From Nemania diffusa (lineage: Eukaryota > Ascomycota > Sordariomycetes > Xylariales > Xylariaceae), in contig JBBPUQ010000004.1 in assembly GCA_038501195.1 (NCBI GenBank), forward strand, positions 2,542,001 to 2,606,000: DNA of 64,000 bases. The letters run 5' to 3'. A model generated the notes under the pieces. The model was given only the letters and a program-made list of their open reading frames with translations, had not been told where the DNA came from and did no database searches. Position numbers and translations under genes: made by a program. This document shows positions 25,324 to 35,474 of this stretch, one piece after another (the first letter of the stretch is position 1; the number at the start of each line of letters is the position of its first letter).

Positions 25324-25430
25324 CATACATACAGCTGGGGTGTATACAGCTGGTAATGTATGCAGCTGATAGTAGGGTATACAGCTGATAATAGAGTATA
25401 CAGCTGATAGTGTATACGGCTGGTATTGCA
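25324..25430. repeat. Degenerate tandem repeat, unit about 16-21 bp (GTATACAGCTGATA)
   Basis: About six imperfect copies of a unit with core TATACAGCTG(A/G)TA. CAGCTG and GTATAC are themselves palindromes, so the array is a run of symmetrical sites. Confidence 0.8.
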
Positions 25431-26063
25431 CACCATGTAAGTAAATCTTGACTGTATTCAGCCCTTTACAGTAGGTATGTAAACTCTTGAGAAGGCTGCT
25501 GAGCCAGCCCAACCTTTCGAATACAATTTTTGGTTGACACTAAATTCGGATTCTATAGTTCGCAACTAGGAACAGAACCACCTAACGGACAACCCGTCAC
25601 CCATTTGCGTTAACCGCTGGCATGTGTGCCTCGTTGTTATCTTTACCGCCTCATGCGACCGTCCGGGCCAAGTGAAAGGGTTGGGGAACCAACCTTGCCT
25701 GAGGATGCAACGCCACAAAGCTGGGGGTTGAGGGATGCTCGGGCTGAGACCTGAAAGACCACGGGTGACGATTGGCTTGAGTATCTTATCCGCTATGCAC
25801 CTTGAGCAAGCGATGGGTAAACTGCATCTAGGTCGCGATCAGATGCTTCGTCACTGTCGCCGTCCCCGAAAACCAACGCACCAGTGGCTGATTGAGACCC
25901 GCGTAGACCAACGATGTGCGCCTAAAGCTGCAGATGTGACCTTATGAGCTATCTCTCTAATGGACACCCGCGGGGTGGCGAATATCAAAGAGAGGGGGTG
26001 AGTATGTCGGGGTTCCGGTGTGATCAGCTCATACCTAGTCAAGTATTCGAAGCGTTGTTTTGG

Positions 26064-26070
26064 TATAAAT
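26064..26070 (+). promoter_or_regulatory. TATA-box candidate of the dioxygenase-P450 gene
   Basis: TATAAAT about 100 bp upstream of the start codon at 26169. Confidence 0.35.
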
Positions 26071-26168
26071 GAAGGCAATGTAGAATAGAAAAAGGGAAAC
26101 ATATAATTTCTCCCTTACAAATCTCACAACCAAGCGCTCTTCTGGTAACGCTTGATCTAAAACACATA

Positions 26169-29100
26169 ATGGCTACAGAAGAAAAATTCCAGGCCGGGGA
26201 GACCTACAGTGACTCTCCACAGCAGTCGTCAACCGACTTCTTGGCCGATCCTGTGAAGGTTGCTACGGCCTTGCTCAAAGACTATTCTGGTCTTCGAAGT
26301 CAAGCATCTCTTACAGACATTGTAGAGTTGATTAAGGAATTGACGAACCCGGGGAAACCTCTAGATGACAAGAAGGGGTAAGTTGACTCCTATTTGAGGA
26401 TGGAAACTTAGCGACTCTAACAAACATTAGTACTACTGAGCTGTTGATCGGCATTCTCACCTCTCTGCCCTCTACCTCGGCTGCTCGAACCCACCTAACG
26501 AACAAGCTCATTGATACACTTTGGGGTAATCTTCAGCACCCGCCCCTGAGCTATGTTGGCGGTGATGTCGAGTATGTAGTCGTGGGCTCTGAGGCCGCTG
26601 CGGCCTTGGATAAGCCAAAAGCGACTGATGTCATTGAGTTTAAGGCGCCTGATAGCGATATTATGCTCCGTGAGGTTGTTCCACAATCCCCTGATGGACT
26701 TCATCAGTACCGTATGCCTGATGGTAGCTTTAACAACATCCTTCAGCCAAATCTCGGCAAGGCAGGTACACCCTACGCCAAGTCAGTGAGAAATATGAAA
26801 CGACTTCAGGGTGTCAAGCCAGATCCCGGTCTGTTGTTTGATCTCCTGATGGCTCGAGAGGAGGGCACTTTCAGAGAAAACCCGGCGGGTATCTCATCTA
26901 TGCTATTCTATCACGCGTCAATCATTATTCACGACATCTTCCGAACTAGTCGTACAGACATGAACATATCTGATGTATCCTCCTATCTGGACCTGGCTCC
27001 TCTGTATGGTTCTAGTCTCCAAGATCAGCTCGAGATCCGAACTATGAAGGGGGGTAAGCTAAAGCCAGATACCTTCCATGAGAAACGCTTGCTTGGACAG
27101 CCTGCTGGAGTCAATGTTATGTTGGTTCTATACAACCGCTTCCACAACTATGTTGCGGATATCCTTCTCAAAATAAACGACAACGGCCGCTTTACGCTAG
27201 CTTGCGCAGATAATGCAAGCCCAGAAGACAAGGCCAAAGCCGTTGCCAAGCAGGACCATGACCTCTTCAACACAGCCCGTCTCATCGTTGGCGGATTATA
27301 CGTTAACATCAGCTTGCACGATTATCTGAGGGCTATCACTAACACACACCATAGCAAGAGTGATTGGACCCTAGACCCTCGTGTCGATATCACTAAGCAA
27401 TATGATGGCGAAGGTGTTCCACGAGGTGTAGGTAACCAGGTCAGCGTCGAATTCAATCTACTATACCGATTCCACTCGTGTATATCCAAGAAAGATGAGG
27501 GCTGGATCAACAACTTCTTCCTCAAACTCTTCCCTGGTCGTAACCCAGATGACCTTAAGAATGTGAGTTGGGCTGAGCTTGGACAAGCTCTCTTGACCTT
27601 CGAGCAGAGTATCCCCAAAGACCCAAGCGTCCGCACATTTGATGGGCTCGAACGCCAGGCCGATGGTACGTTCAAGGATGAGGATCTGGCTCGTATCTTG
27701 AAGGAGGCAATGGACGACCCTGCTGGCATGTTCGGCGCTCGTCATGTTCCCAAGGCACTAAAAATTGTCGAGGTGCTTGGTATCAACCAGGCCCGTAAGT
27801 GGCAGATTGCATCGCTCAACGAGTTCCGTGAGTTTTTCGGGCTCAAGCGATGGGAGAAGTTCTCCGACATCAACTCTGACCCCAAGATTGCGCAAATTCT
27901 TGAGCAACTCTACACAGACCCTGATATGGTTGAGTTCTACCCTGGTCTAATGATCGAAGACACCAAGCCTGTTAGAAATACGGGTACTGGAATCTGTCCT
28001 ACCTATACCCTGGGAAGAGCTGTGCTCTCCGACGCCGTTACGCTCGTGCGCTCCGATAGGTTCAACACGATTGATTACACCGCCGCCAACTTAACTAGCT
28101 GGGGTTACAACGAAGTGCAATCGGACCCCAAGACCATGGGTGGCTCCATGCTGTACAAGTTAATACAGCGTGGTCTCCCGGGCTGGTTCCCATACAACTC
28201 GGTTGCTATCATGCAGCCCATGTACACCAAGAAGGCTAATGCTGCCATCGCTAAGGAGCTCGGTACCCTTGACCAGTTCACGTTGGACGACCCCAAGGCG
28301 CCGCCGAAACCTGTTGTGGTGACTACTTGCGCATCTGTCAGAACAGTTCTCAACAACCCTAAGCAATACGTTGTTCCTTGGGTGCCACCGCTAAATGCCT
28401 TGTTCCCTGGCAAGAAGGATTTCAGTTGGTTCATGCTTGCTGGTGATGCGCCTGTCAATTACCAGGAACGTGCAAACATGGTGAAGGCGCTCAAGAAGAT
28501 TCCCAATCTGAGGAACACCATACACGATTTCGTAGCGCAAATTGGAGGAGAGCTCATCCAGAAGGAGTCGTTCGCTCTCGCGGACAGTCTAAACCAGATT
28601 GACTTCATCCGCGATGTCGCCATTCCGCTGAACGCGCGACTGCTCGCCGACATGTTGTATTTCGACATGAAGAGCGACGAGAACCCAGACGGCGTTCTCA
28701 GCCCTGTGGATCTCTACACACATCTCTTGAACATCCGCATCTGGGGCGTGAACAACAACGATCCCGCCCAGGCCTGGAACCGCCGCCGCCGAGCCCAGGA
28801 GGGTGCCAAGGTTCTGATTGACACCACCCGCCACCTTGTCGACGAGGTCGTGCGCGCACGCGGCCTCGGACTCGGCATCGCTTCGACCTTGGCCAACACG
28901 TTCACGCGCAAGGCCTACATCAAGAAAGACTCCCTGCGTTCCTGCGGTTTCAAGCTCGTCGATGAGCTGCTAGCCCAGGGTAACTCAGCCGAGCGCGTCA
29001 CAGACAACCTCTGGCTAACCGCCTTCGGCGGTATTGGTGCCCCTATCACCGCGGTATGTTCCACCCTATGCTCCCCTATCTTGCTAGATTGAAGTCTGAA

Positions 29101-29867
29101 TGCTGATTGCCTGAGCAGTTCTACGAGATCCTGGAATACTTCCTGCGCCCGGATAATTCGAAGATCTGGGGTGAAGTGCAGAACCTCGCCCAGAAGGGAG
29201 ACGATGACACCCTTCTCAACTACGTGAGGGAAGCTCAGCGCCTAACTACCACGCAGCGCAACGTGCGTTACGCTGTTGCGCCTGGCGAGCTGGAGGGTCA
29301 AAAGGTGGAGCCTGGACACCCCGTCGTCATGTTGCTTGTGAGTCTTTTCATATCTAAGTCCCATTCGCGCCCCAAATAGCTGCTAACCGAATTCTAGGGC
29401 GAGGCTGGAAGAAGCAAGACGGAGGTTGAGGACCCTCTGACCTTCAACCCCAATCGCAAGCCCAACGACGTCTCGGCATTCAGCTACGGCCAGCACGAAT
29501 GTTTGGCGAAGGAACTGGCCCCTGCCTTCATCCTTGGCCTCGTGAAGCTCGCCGCCGACCTCAAGAAGCTTCGTCCCGCCCCCGGTCAGATGGGCGAGGT
29601 CAGGACGATCTATGTCGGTACCGAGAAGGCCTATCTCAATGATAGTTGGTCATACCTTGGCTTCGATGTTAGCAGTAAGTTTTCTCTCGCTCCTTTTTTA
29701 TGGTTCTTTTGATTCTAACTGGTTCGATAGCTTGGAAGCTTCATTTCGATGGCCATGGTAAGGGTACATTCACGGGAGAGCGGCAACCGACGAAGCCGAT
29801 GGAAATGCAGGAATACTACTTCCAGCTTCAGAAGCGAAAGGCCGAGCTTCTGGCCAAATTAACCTAG
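26169..29867 (+). CDS. Fatty-acid dioxygenase-cytochrome P450 fusion (Ppo / linoleate diol synthase family)
   Basis: Five exons, 26169..26377, 26431..29053, 29119..29337, 29398..29674 and 29731..29867, give 1154 aa, usual for the family. The N-terminal haem-peroxidase domain shows the distal His in IIHDIFRT (about 237), SSYLDLAPLYG, and the radical Tyr and proximal His in EFNLLYRFHS (about 415 and 418). The C-terminal P450 domain has an ExxR (REAQR) and a haem-ligand Cys in SYGQHECLA (about 1052). Family knowledge: the first domain oxygenates linoleic or oleic acid to a hydroperoxide, the second isomerises it to diols, allene oxides or similar oxylipins that act as psi factors in sporulation and virulence. 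The I-helix segment reads GGIGAPITA where family members usually have an AN(Q)xxQ motif. Cytosolic or membrane-associated; no signal peptide. Confidence 0.9.
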
Positions 29868-30949
29868 TAGTTTCATGGTTGCATCTGGAATGACAGACGG
29901 TCGTGGCTAGTGTTCTAGGTATTTGCTAGTTTTCTCAGAATAGTTACCTGTTCACAATAAATTAGTTAATGAATGAATCCTATATCGTGTTCAGTGTTTA
30001 TGATGGTGCCGACGTCCTTGCAACATGAACAACATCATGGACACGTCCTGGGTTGGTGTACGCATACAGTAATAGGTGTGAATACAAATACAGTACGGTG
30101 TGTGCACTAAAATAAGCCACTATAAGACGCCATTGGTAGCGCTCCCGCTGTGGGTACAGTAACCTGACTCCTGGGTCCTGCCCTGGAGCTTACCCTGCCT
30201 ACCTAAAGCTCCTATCTTTGACACCTTTCCATATGCTTACTTGACTCCACCTAATATTTAATGTCATCATCAAGATATCTACGCATATCTGTATATAGGT
30301 AGGTAGGCATGTAAGTCATTAGCATTAATAGAAATTAAGAATTTTGAAGGGTGTATAAATCTTCGAGACTAAGACTATAAAGTTTAGTAATCGCCAATGC
30401 TTTAAAAGTCCGAGGGACCCAACCGTTAATTTAATAAGAAACCAAGCGCCCGGGTTCTCTGTGAACTATGGATACTGACGCGATGCCGGAGCCTCCGGCT
30501 TGGAGGGAACAGCAATGCGAAAGTCGCTGAGGTAATGCCGACGATCTATTCTCTTCAGGGTTTATTTTGCATTTTGAAGCCTCGTCATTGGTTCCACTTA
30601 GTGTAATTCGCCCTGAACGGTAAGAGCTGAAGCGTAAGGGCCCCAGCAGAAATATCCCAGAATAGAAGCACAGTAAGCAAGCTTGTCAGGGGACACCATT
30701 CTGGAACGTCAGACAAAAATGTAGGGAATCATTATCTGATGGCCGAGCTCGAGCTCTATTCCTCACTCTTTGCACCTACCCAGATAGGTTCGAAACTCTC
30801 ATCGACACCGCCAGAGAAGCAAAGTGGCAGATTGGCAGACCTCACTTTTCATGAACCGCCGATTCGTGTCTCTAGAGGCTTCGCGCAACGAGACTTTCGG
30901 AGAGCGCTCTTTCCTGCCCAGGCACTCAGCAACAGCCTACAAGTCCAAC
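29868..30949. other. Intergenic
   Basis: About 1.1 kb. It contains TAGGTAGGTAGG runs near 30295 and an in-frame 5' extension of the next gene from 30824. No separate gene. Confidence 0.45.
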
Positions 30950-31597
30950 ATGGCCTCTAACGTGGGCGCGTACCTCGAGAGGTTCTTCCCGTCGGGCGGC
31001 GCGTACGACGAGCTCGACGCCGACGCGGACCCGGCGGTCGCGCAGGAGCGCTGGCTGAAGAAGTACTACTTCGCGCGCGCAGCCTTCTCGCTGGTCTGGG
31101 TGGCGGCCGCCTTCACGGTGGGCGACGCGTACTACGTCGTGGGCGCCGTGCTGCTCGTGATCTACCCGCTGTGGGACGCGGCGGCGAACCTGGTGGACGC
31201 GCAGCGCAGCGGCGGGCTCGCGAACAACCAGACGCAGGCGGTCAACCTGCTCGTCAGCGTCGCGACGACGGGCCTCGTGCTGCTGGCCGTGTTCATGGGC
31301 ATGCACTGGGTCCTCGGCGTGTTCGGCGCCTGGGCCATCCTCTCGGGCCTCATGCAGCTCGGCTCCGGCGTGCGGCGCTGGCGGACGGCCGGCGCGCAGT
31401 GGGCCCAGATCCTCAGCGGCGCCCAGTCCTCCTTGGCCGGCGGCTTCTTCATCTTCCAGGCCACGCAGCCCATGGAGCCCTCGATCAAGAACATTGCCGG
31501 CTACGCGGCATTCGGTGCCTTCTATTTCTTGGTCTCCTCGCTGTCGCTGGCTATTAAGGGGCTGCGAGCACCGAAGCCGAGCAACGACGACTTTTGA
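30950..31597 (+). CDS. Small multi-pass membrane protein (DUF308/HdeD-like)
   Basis: Intronless, 215 aa from the ATG at 30950. An in-frame ATG at 30824 would add 42 residues of unconvincing sequence; the downstream ATG is preferred because the GC-rich coding bias begins there. Five or six hydrophobic segments are visible (AAFSLVWVAAAFTVGDAYYV, VVGAVLLVIYPLWDAA, LVSVATTGLVLLAVFMGMHW, VLGVFGAWAILSGLMQLGSG, SLAGGFFIF, YAAFGAFYFLVSSLSLAI). The repeated helix-loop pattern and IL/SG spacing resemble DUF308 proteins such as bacterial HdeD, which sit in the membrane and are linked to acid stress. The fungal role is unknown. GC at third positions is much higher than in neighbouring genes. Confidence 0.72.
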   Translation: MASNVGAYLERFFPSGGAYDELDADADPAVAQERWLKKYYFARAAFSLVWVAAAFTVGDAYYVVGAVLLVIYPLWDAAANLVDAQRSGGLANNQTQAVNLLVSVATTGLVLLAVFMGMHWVLGVFGAWAILSGLMQLGSGVRRWRTAGAQWAQILSGAQSSLAGGFFIFQATQPMEPSIKNIAGYAAFGAFYFLVSSLSLAIKGLRAPKPSNDDF

Positions 31598-32537
31598 ATC
31601 GGTTAGCGTACTTCTCAGGCTGGTTGGTTGAATGGGGGAATAGATTAGGGGGTCTGGATTTTTGGTTGGCTGATGAATGGTGGGGTTTTGGGCTGCGTCA
31701 CCCGGATCGTTACCTTAGGGGGGACATGTACATAAACCAGGACCAGAGAGTACTATGTTTCTAGGCAGTACTCACGAGGTACGACGCAAGACAATAAGAC
31801 TTGATAACTTCTAGTGTATTACACCGAGCCACGTTAATGCCAAATTTTTTACTTATGATCTTGGACCCGTAAGAACGAAACTATCAGATTAGGTACTATT
31901 CCTACAACATGCAATCACTCGATTACTTATGTTATTGTAGCAGTAGGCAGTGGTTGCTTGAGCTCAGAATATAAGGCGATACCTACCTACAAGATACCTA
32001 GGTATGTAATCTGGAGGTAAGACAGGCGCATCTACATACATGTATTGTACGAGTATATACCCTGACAAACAAAAGGGAGTTCAGTAGAGGTAGAGCTACT
32101 GAAGTACTTATTTACCTAGGTACTCAACCCACAAGTGACCGGTAGGGCACTGAATTTACCGAATTGCGCCTTACACATATACGTATATATCTAGGTACCA
32201 CCGTGTTGACTGCAGGTGCCCGTGACCTCATACGGGAATGTGCATATATATCACCCTTATATACCTACCTTAATGTGCGTACATATGTAGGGCCGGGCAC
32301 TAGGCATCCAGCTGGCGTGATTCATCTGATAGAGGTGGCCGGACCATCATCTTGTCTAATATTTCCCCGCCTTTCACAGCAACTTGTTTCACAACCAACA
32401 CAGTTTAGAACTTAAACAAGGGTCACCTCAAGCTTGTTTTCGTGTTGATCGATTGAAAAGACCTACCTGCGAAAAGAACACGCCTGAATTCCGTATCTAA
32501 GCGCTGCGCTTCTTAGGGTGGCACAAATTGAATCACG
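31598..32537. other. Intergenic rich in ACCTAGGTA-type words
   Basis: About 940 bp with repeated TACCTAGGTA, TACCTACC and ATATATACGTATATA words, for example at 31978-32005 and 32110-32120. No gene seen. Confidence 0.45.
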
Positions 32538-33532
32538 ATGCTGAAGCTCCTAGTTGTTGCCTTTCCGTTGGTATGTCTACCCACCTTATCTATCGCTGTC
32601 AGTAAGTGAAACAAAAAAAGTACAAAACTAACGCGCGCACCTTAGTTGATGCTCGCTCTCATAGGTATTGCCATGTAAAGCTTCCCTTCAGCACTGATAT
32701 GATTGTATCTAACACGGCGTCGCAGCTATGTGCAATATGAAACGAGCACTCTATCATTCCCCATCCCGACGGCAACAACTGTACTCACAATCCTACTTCC
32801 TCTCTTCGCTGTCGCCAATATCATCTACACGCCCCTGTTGAACCGTCTTCTTAAACGGCCAACTCTCCAACTCTTGCTTGTGCCGGCACTGCACATCCTC
32901 CAGGGTGGCATTACCGTTATTATTGCGACACTGGCAGCTCAGGGATTCGTCCCTGACTCAACCCTAGATTGCAAACTCGAGAAAGACTGGCAGCTACTTT
33001 GGCATAATCACGATTTTCGTGCAATCGAGCGTATCCAAAATGCATTTGATTGTTGTGGCTTAAACTCCCTTGTTGACCGCACTTGGCCAAAACAGTGTGC
33101 TGAGATATACAACCGAGATATGTTCTGCAATGTACCGTGGCGCGCATCTATGCAGCGCACCTCTGGTCTGCAATTTGCCGTCGCCGTTTTAGCTGGTATC
33201 ATCCAAGTAAGTCTAACACCCTATGGTCCAACCCGATGTATCAAATTATAGTTGAAATAGCTGACTAGGAGAAGTTGGCACATCTCGTATACCTGAGACA
33301 GCGCGGACAAAGAAGAAATGCCGTTCAGGATTTCAAACATCCTCCTCGACAAGTCGAAGACGGTGATAGCGAGCGGCTAATCGAAGATAATTATCACGAT
33401 AGCGACGACGAGGGAGCTAGCGTAGACCAGAGCGCGTCTGGGACCAACTCACCAGACACCCGAGATAATGCTCCTCATCGCGTTGAGCCTTCTGGCTTGG
33501 GCCATGACGAAGCAAATGAATGGCGATCGTAG
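32538..33532 (+). CDS. Tetraspanin-like membrane protein
   Basis: Four exons, 32538..32570, 32646..32674, 32726..33206 and 33269..33532, give 268 aa. The first two exons supply the first transmembrane helix (MLKLLVVAFPLLMLALIGIA), which explains their small size. Two more hydrophobic helices follow (TATTVLTILLPLFAVANII, LLVPALHILQGGITVIIATL). A large extracellular loop then carries the tetraspanin CCG motif in AFDCCGLNSL (about 130-132) with further Cys in WPKQCAEIY and DMFCNVPW, then a fourth helix (GLQFAVAVLAGIIQ) and a long acidic cytosolic tail. Fungal tetraspanins organise membrane complexes; PLS1-type members are needed for appressorial penetration. The cytosolic tail and loop suggest a Tsp3-type rather than Pls1 protein, with low certainty. 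Confidence 0.8.
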
Positions 33533-34581
33533 GATGTATGAAGACATTAGTGTGTACAAGCCATCTTTGACTTAATTGATGTCTCGGCTTGATCTTACTC
33601 CATACCTAGGGGTAACCTCAGCATGGGACATGGGAGCACTACAAGGGAGGACCTGGCGTTTTTATGGAAGGAAATGGTTCTTATGAAGAACTTGAGATTG
33701 CGTTTTCTTTGAGGTTTAAACGAAATGTGTACACTATAAGCCTGGAACTCGCCTGTTCTAGTTACCTGATACGCCTCTCATTTTTGGTGCTGGGGTTATT
33801 GAGGTCCTAAGCTAAATAATACGAAATTCAAACAACCCGCTTAGGTTCCTACTTTAATATCAAGCCTTCCATACTTCTTATTCTAGAATTCGTTGTGATA
33901 ACATATACCGCTGCCAGAGACCTTAGAGAGGTATGTAAGGGCACAATGTGCTGATTATCCATATCTACCCTTTTCGCTCTTACGTTTTAATTATACATAT
34001 TATCAGGCAGTTTAAATTTAACTACTAGCGTTACTTCGATAGTACGAATCTGCCATAATCAGCGCAGGTAATTAGCAGGTTTATAGCATTGGTAATGGAC
34101 ACTAGATACATGAGCTTGGGGGTCGATCAAAGATCGGAAGTTGAGTTTAACTGTCAGTTGGCCGTAAGTATCCTGGGACTTGTTAGTTTCGACGACATCG
34201 AGCCAGGACGAACAACAAGTATTTGTGAATACGAAATCTGCTTTGGAAGCAATTTGAACGAATGCGGCTTAAAGAAGGGGGCCCCATGATCCCAGAGAAC
34301 TAGAATTATAGGGCCTTCCTGAACTGGAATTGGCTATTAGCAAAAGGTGCGGTGCAGGACCGTCTTTCATTATCATCAATCATTCTCTCGTCATCAGAGA
34401 GGTATATCTAGATAAAAATGAGCACGCTAGGAATCTATACACTGATTCATACCCATGATCTTCATCATCCCCCCTCGCGCGATACAGCGTGGCAAAACGC
34501 TAAGGCTTAGGTATAGCGAATAGATACCACACCGCACCCCAAACACCGAGCGCCATTCCCTCGAATCAACGCAGCCTAGCC
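33533..34581. other. Intergenic between convergent genes
   Basis: About 1 kb of 3' flanks, AT-rich at 33780-34050. No gene or clear repeat found. Confidence 0.45.
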
Positions 34582-35247
34582 TCAGTGTTTCGCAGCATCC
34601 TTCTTCTTCCTCTCCTCCAGCACCAACCCGTCAAACCGGTAAAACGCCGGCAAGCCCTCCACGAACGTCGCCAGCACCCACAAGAGCCACACCGCGCTCC
34701 CAGGCTCAACACCATACCTCGCGAGCCGGGAGCGCGCCATCCACCAAGCCTCACCAAGGTGCAGCGCGAAGACAGGGATGGCGATGGCCTTGACCAACCA
34801 CACGAAGCCGGCAGCGCCGAAGGGGAAGCGCGGGTCGAGCGCCGCCCACGCCGCCGTGCCGGGGCGCACGAGGCCCGCCGCCACCGCCGCCGCGCTGACG
34901 AAGTACGCCAGGACGCCCACCGCCGTGACCAGCCCCGCGCCCGCGGCGGGCGCGAAGCGCGCGATGCGGATGTCGCTGAGCCCGAGGGCCGCCTGGGCCT
35001 GCGCGGCCATGTCGACGAGGCGCACGCGCGCGTCGGCGAAGGACTTCATGGGCGGCGAGAGCGGCACGGTGTGCACGCCCGAGGCGGACTGGATGGTCAT
35101 GGTGGTGAGGGTCAGGTCGGTGAGCTCGGGGGAGGCGGAGGCGGATGGGGAGAGGCCGTTGAAGGCGCGCAGGTAGAGCTTGAGTTCTGCCGCGTGGTCC
35201 TTGTTCATGTGCGCTATGATGCGCGGTCTGGGGTCGTTGGCGGCCAT
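34582..35247 (-). CDS. DUF2470-domain membrane protein
   Basis: Intronless, 221 aa from the ATG at 35247; a longer in-frame start at 35307 would add a Pro/Ser-rich 20-residue leader and is less likely. Residues 1-90 form a DUF2470-like domain (RIIAHMNKDHAAELKLYLRA), related to the haem/flavin-associated split-barrel C-terminal domain of HugZ-like proteins. The rest has three or four hydrophobic helices (GLVTAVGVLAYFVSAAAVAA, GAAGFVWLVKAIAIPVFAL, AVWLLWVLATFVEGLPAFY) and a Lys-rich C-terminus. Function unknown; probably an integral membrane protein. Its start codon lies only about 180 bp from the AT-rich element, yet the gene is very GC-rich and shows no sign of mutation. Confidence 0.75.
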   Translation of the reverse strand: MAANDPRPRIIAHMNKDHAAELKLYLRAFNGLSPSASASPELTDLTLTTMTIQSASGVHTVPLSPPMKSFADARVRLVDMAAQAQAALGLSDIRIARFAPAAGAGLVTAVGVLAYFVSAAAVAAGLVRPGTAAWAALDPRFPFGAAGFVWLVKAIAIPVFALHLGEAWWMARSRLARYGVEPGSAVWLLWVLATFVEGLPAFYRFDGLVLEERKKKDAAKH

Positions 35248-35428
35248 GGCTACCTTGCTTCGGTCGGGTGACGGGTCGGGGGAGGGAGTGCGGCTTGTGG
35301 GAAGCAAGCTGTTGCTTTGCTTGTTGAGGAGGCGGTGGGAGGCTTGAAGGGAGCTTAGCTTCGCAGGGACCTTTGGGGAGCTCGGATGGCCAATCGGGAT
35401 ATTTAGCTAAACTTTCTTAGTGCAGCCG

Positions 35429-35434
35429 GTTGCC
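35429..35434 (+). repeat. Target-site duplication GTTGCC (left copy)
   Basis: GTTGCC directly abuts the left terminal inverted repeat and is repeated, same orientation, at 55575..55580 directly outside the right terminal repeat. Confidence 0.8.
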
Positions 35435-35474
35435 TACGGCGTCCCAGAGGGCTAACTGTTTAAAAACTCATTTC
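35435..35474 (+). repeat. Left terminal inverted repeat of the AT element
   Basis: Pairs with 55535..55574 on the opposite strand, about 31 of 40 positions by eye, with a perfect 14-nt core GCGTCCCAGAGGGC. Weaker similarity extends another 15-20 bp inward (ATTTC..., TTA, TAACA). Confidence 0.82.

Larger units (their letters stand above)
24360..26168. other. Intergenic with a short tandem repeat
   Basis: About 1.8 kb upstream of two divergent genes. It contains the TATACAGCTG tandem repeat listed separately and a TATA candidate for the downstream gene; no credible ORF. Confidence 0.45.

Noticed and set aside
31171..31557. Overlapping plus and minus ORFs across the DUF308-like gene
   Set aside because: Composition shadows with no hydrophobic pattern or motif.
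34585..35271. 228-codon plus ORF opposite the DUF2470 gene
   Set aside because: Arg/His/Gly-rich shadow of a GC-rich gene; the minus frame has a recognisable domain and membrane helices.
35433..35440. Tc1/mariner reading of the termini (TA duplication with shorter TIR)
   Set aside because: The TA is part of both inverted ends, and the longer GTTGCC direct repeat fits exactly outside; the 14-kb size is also far beyond mariner elements.
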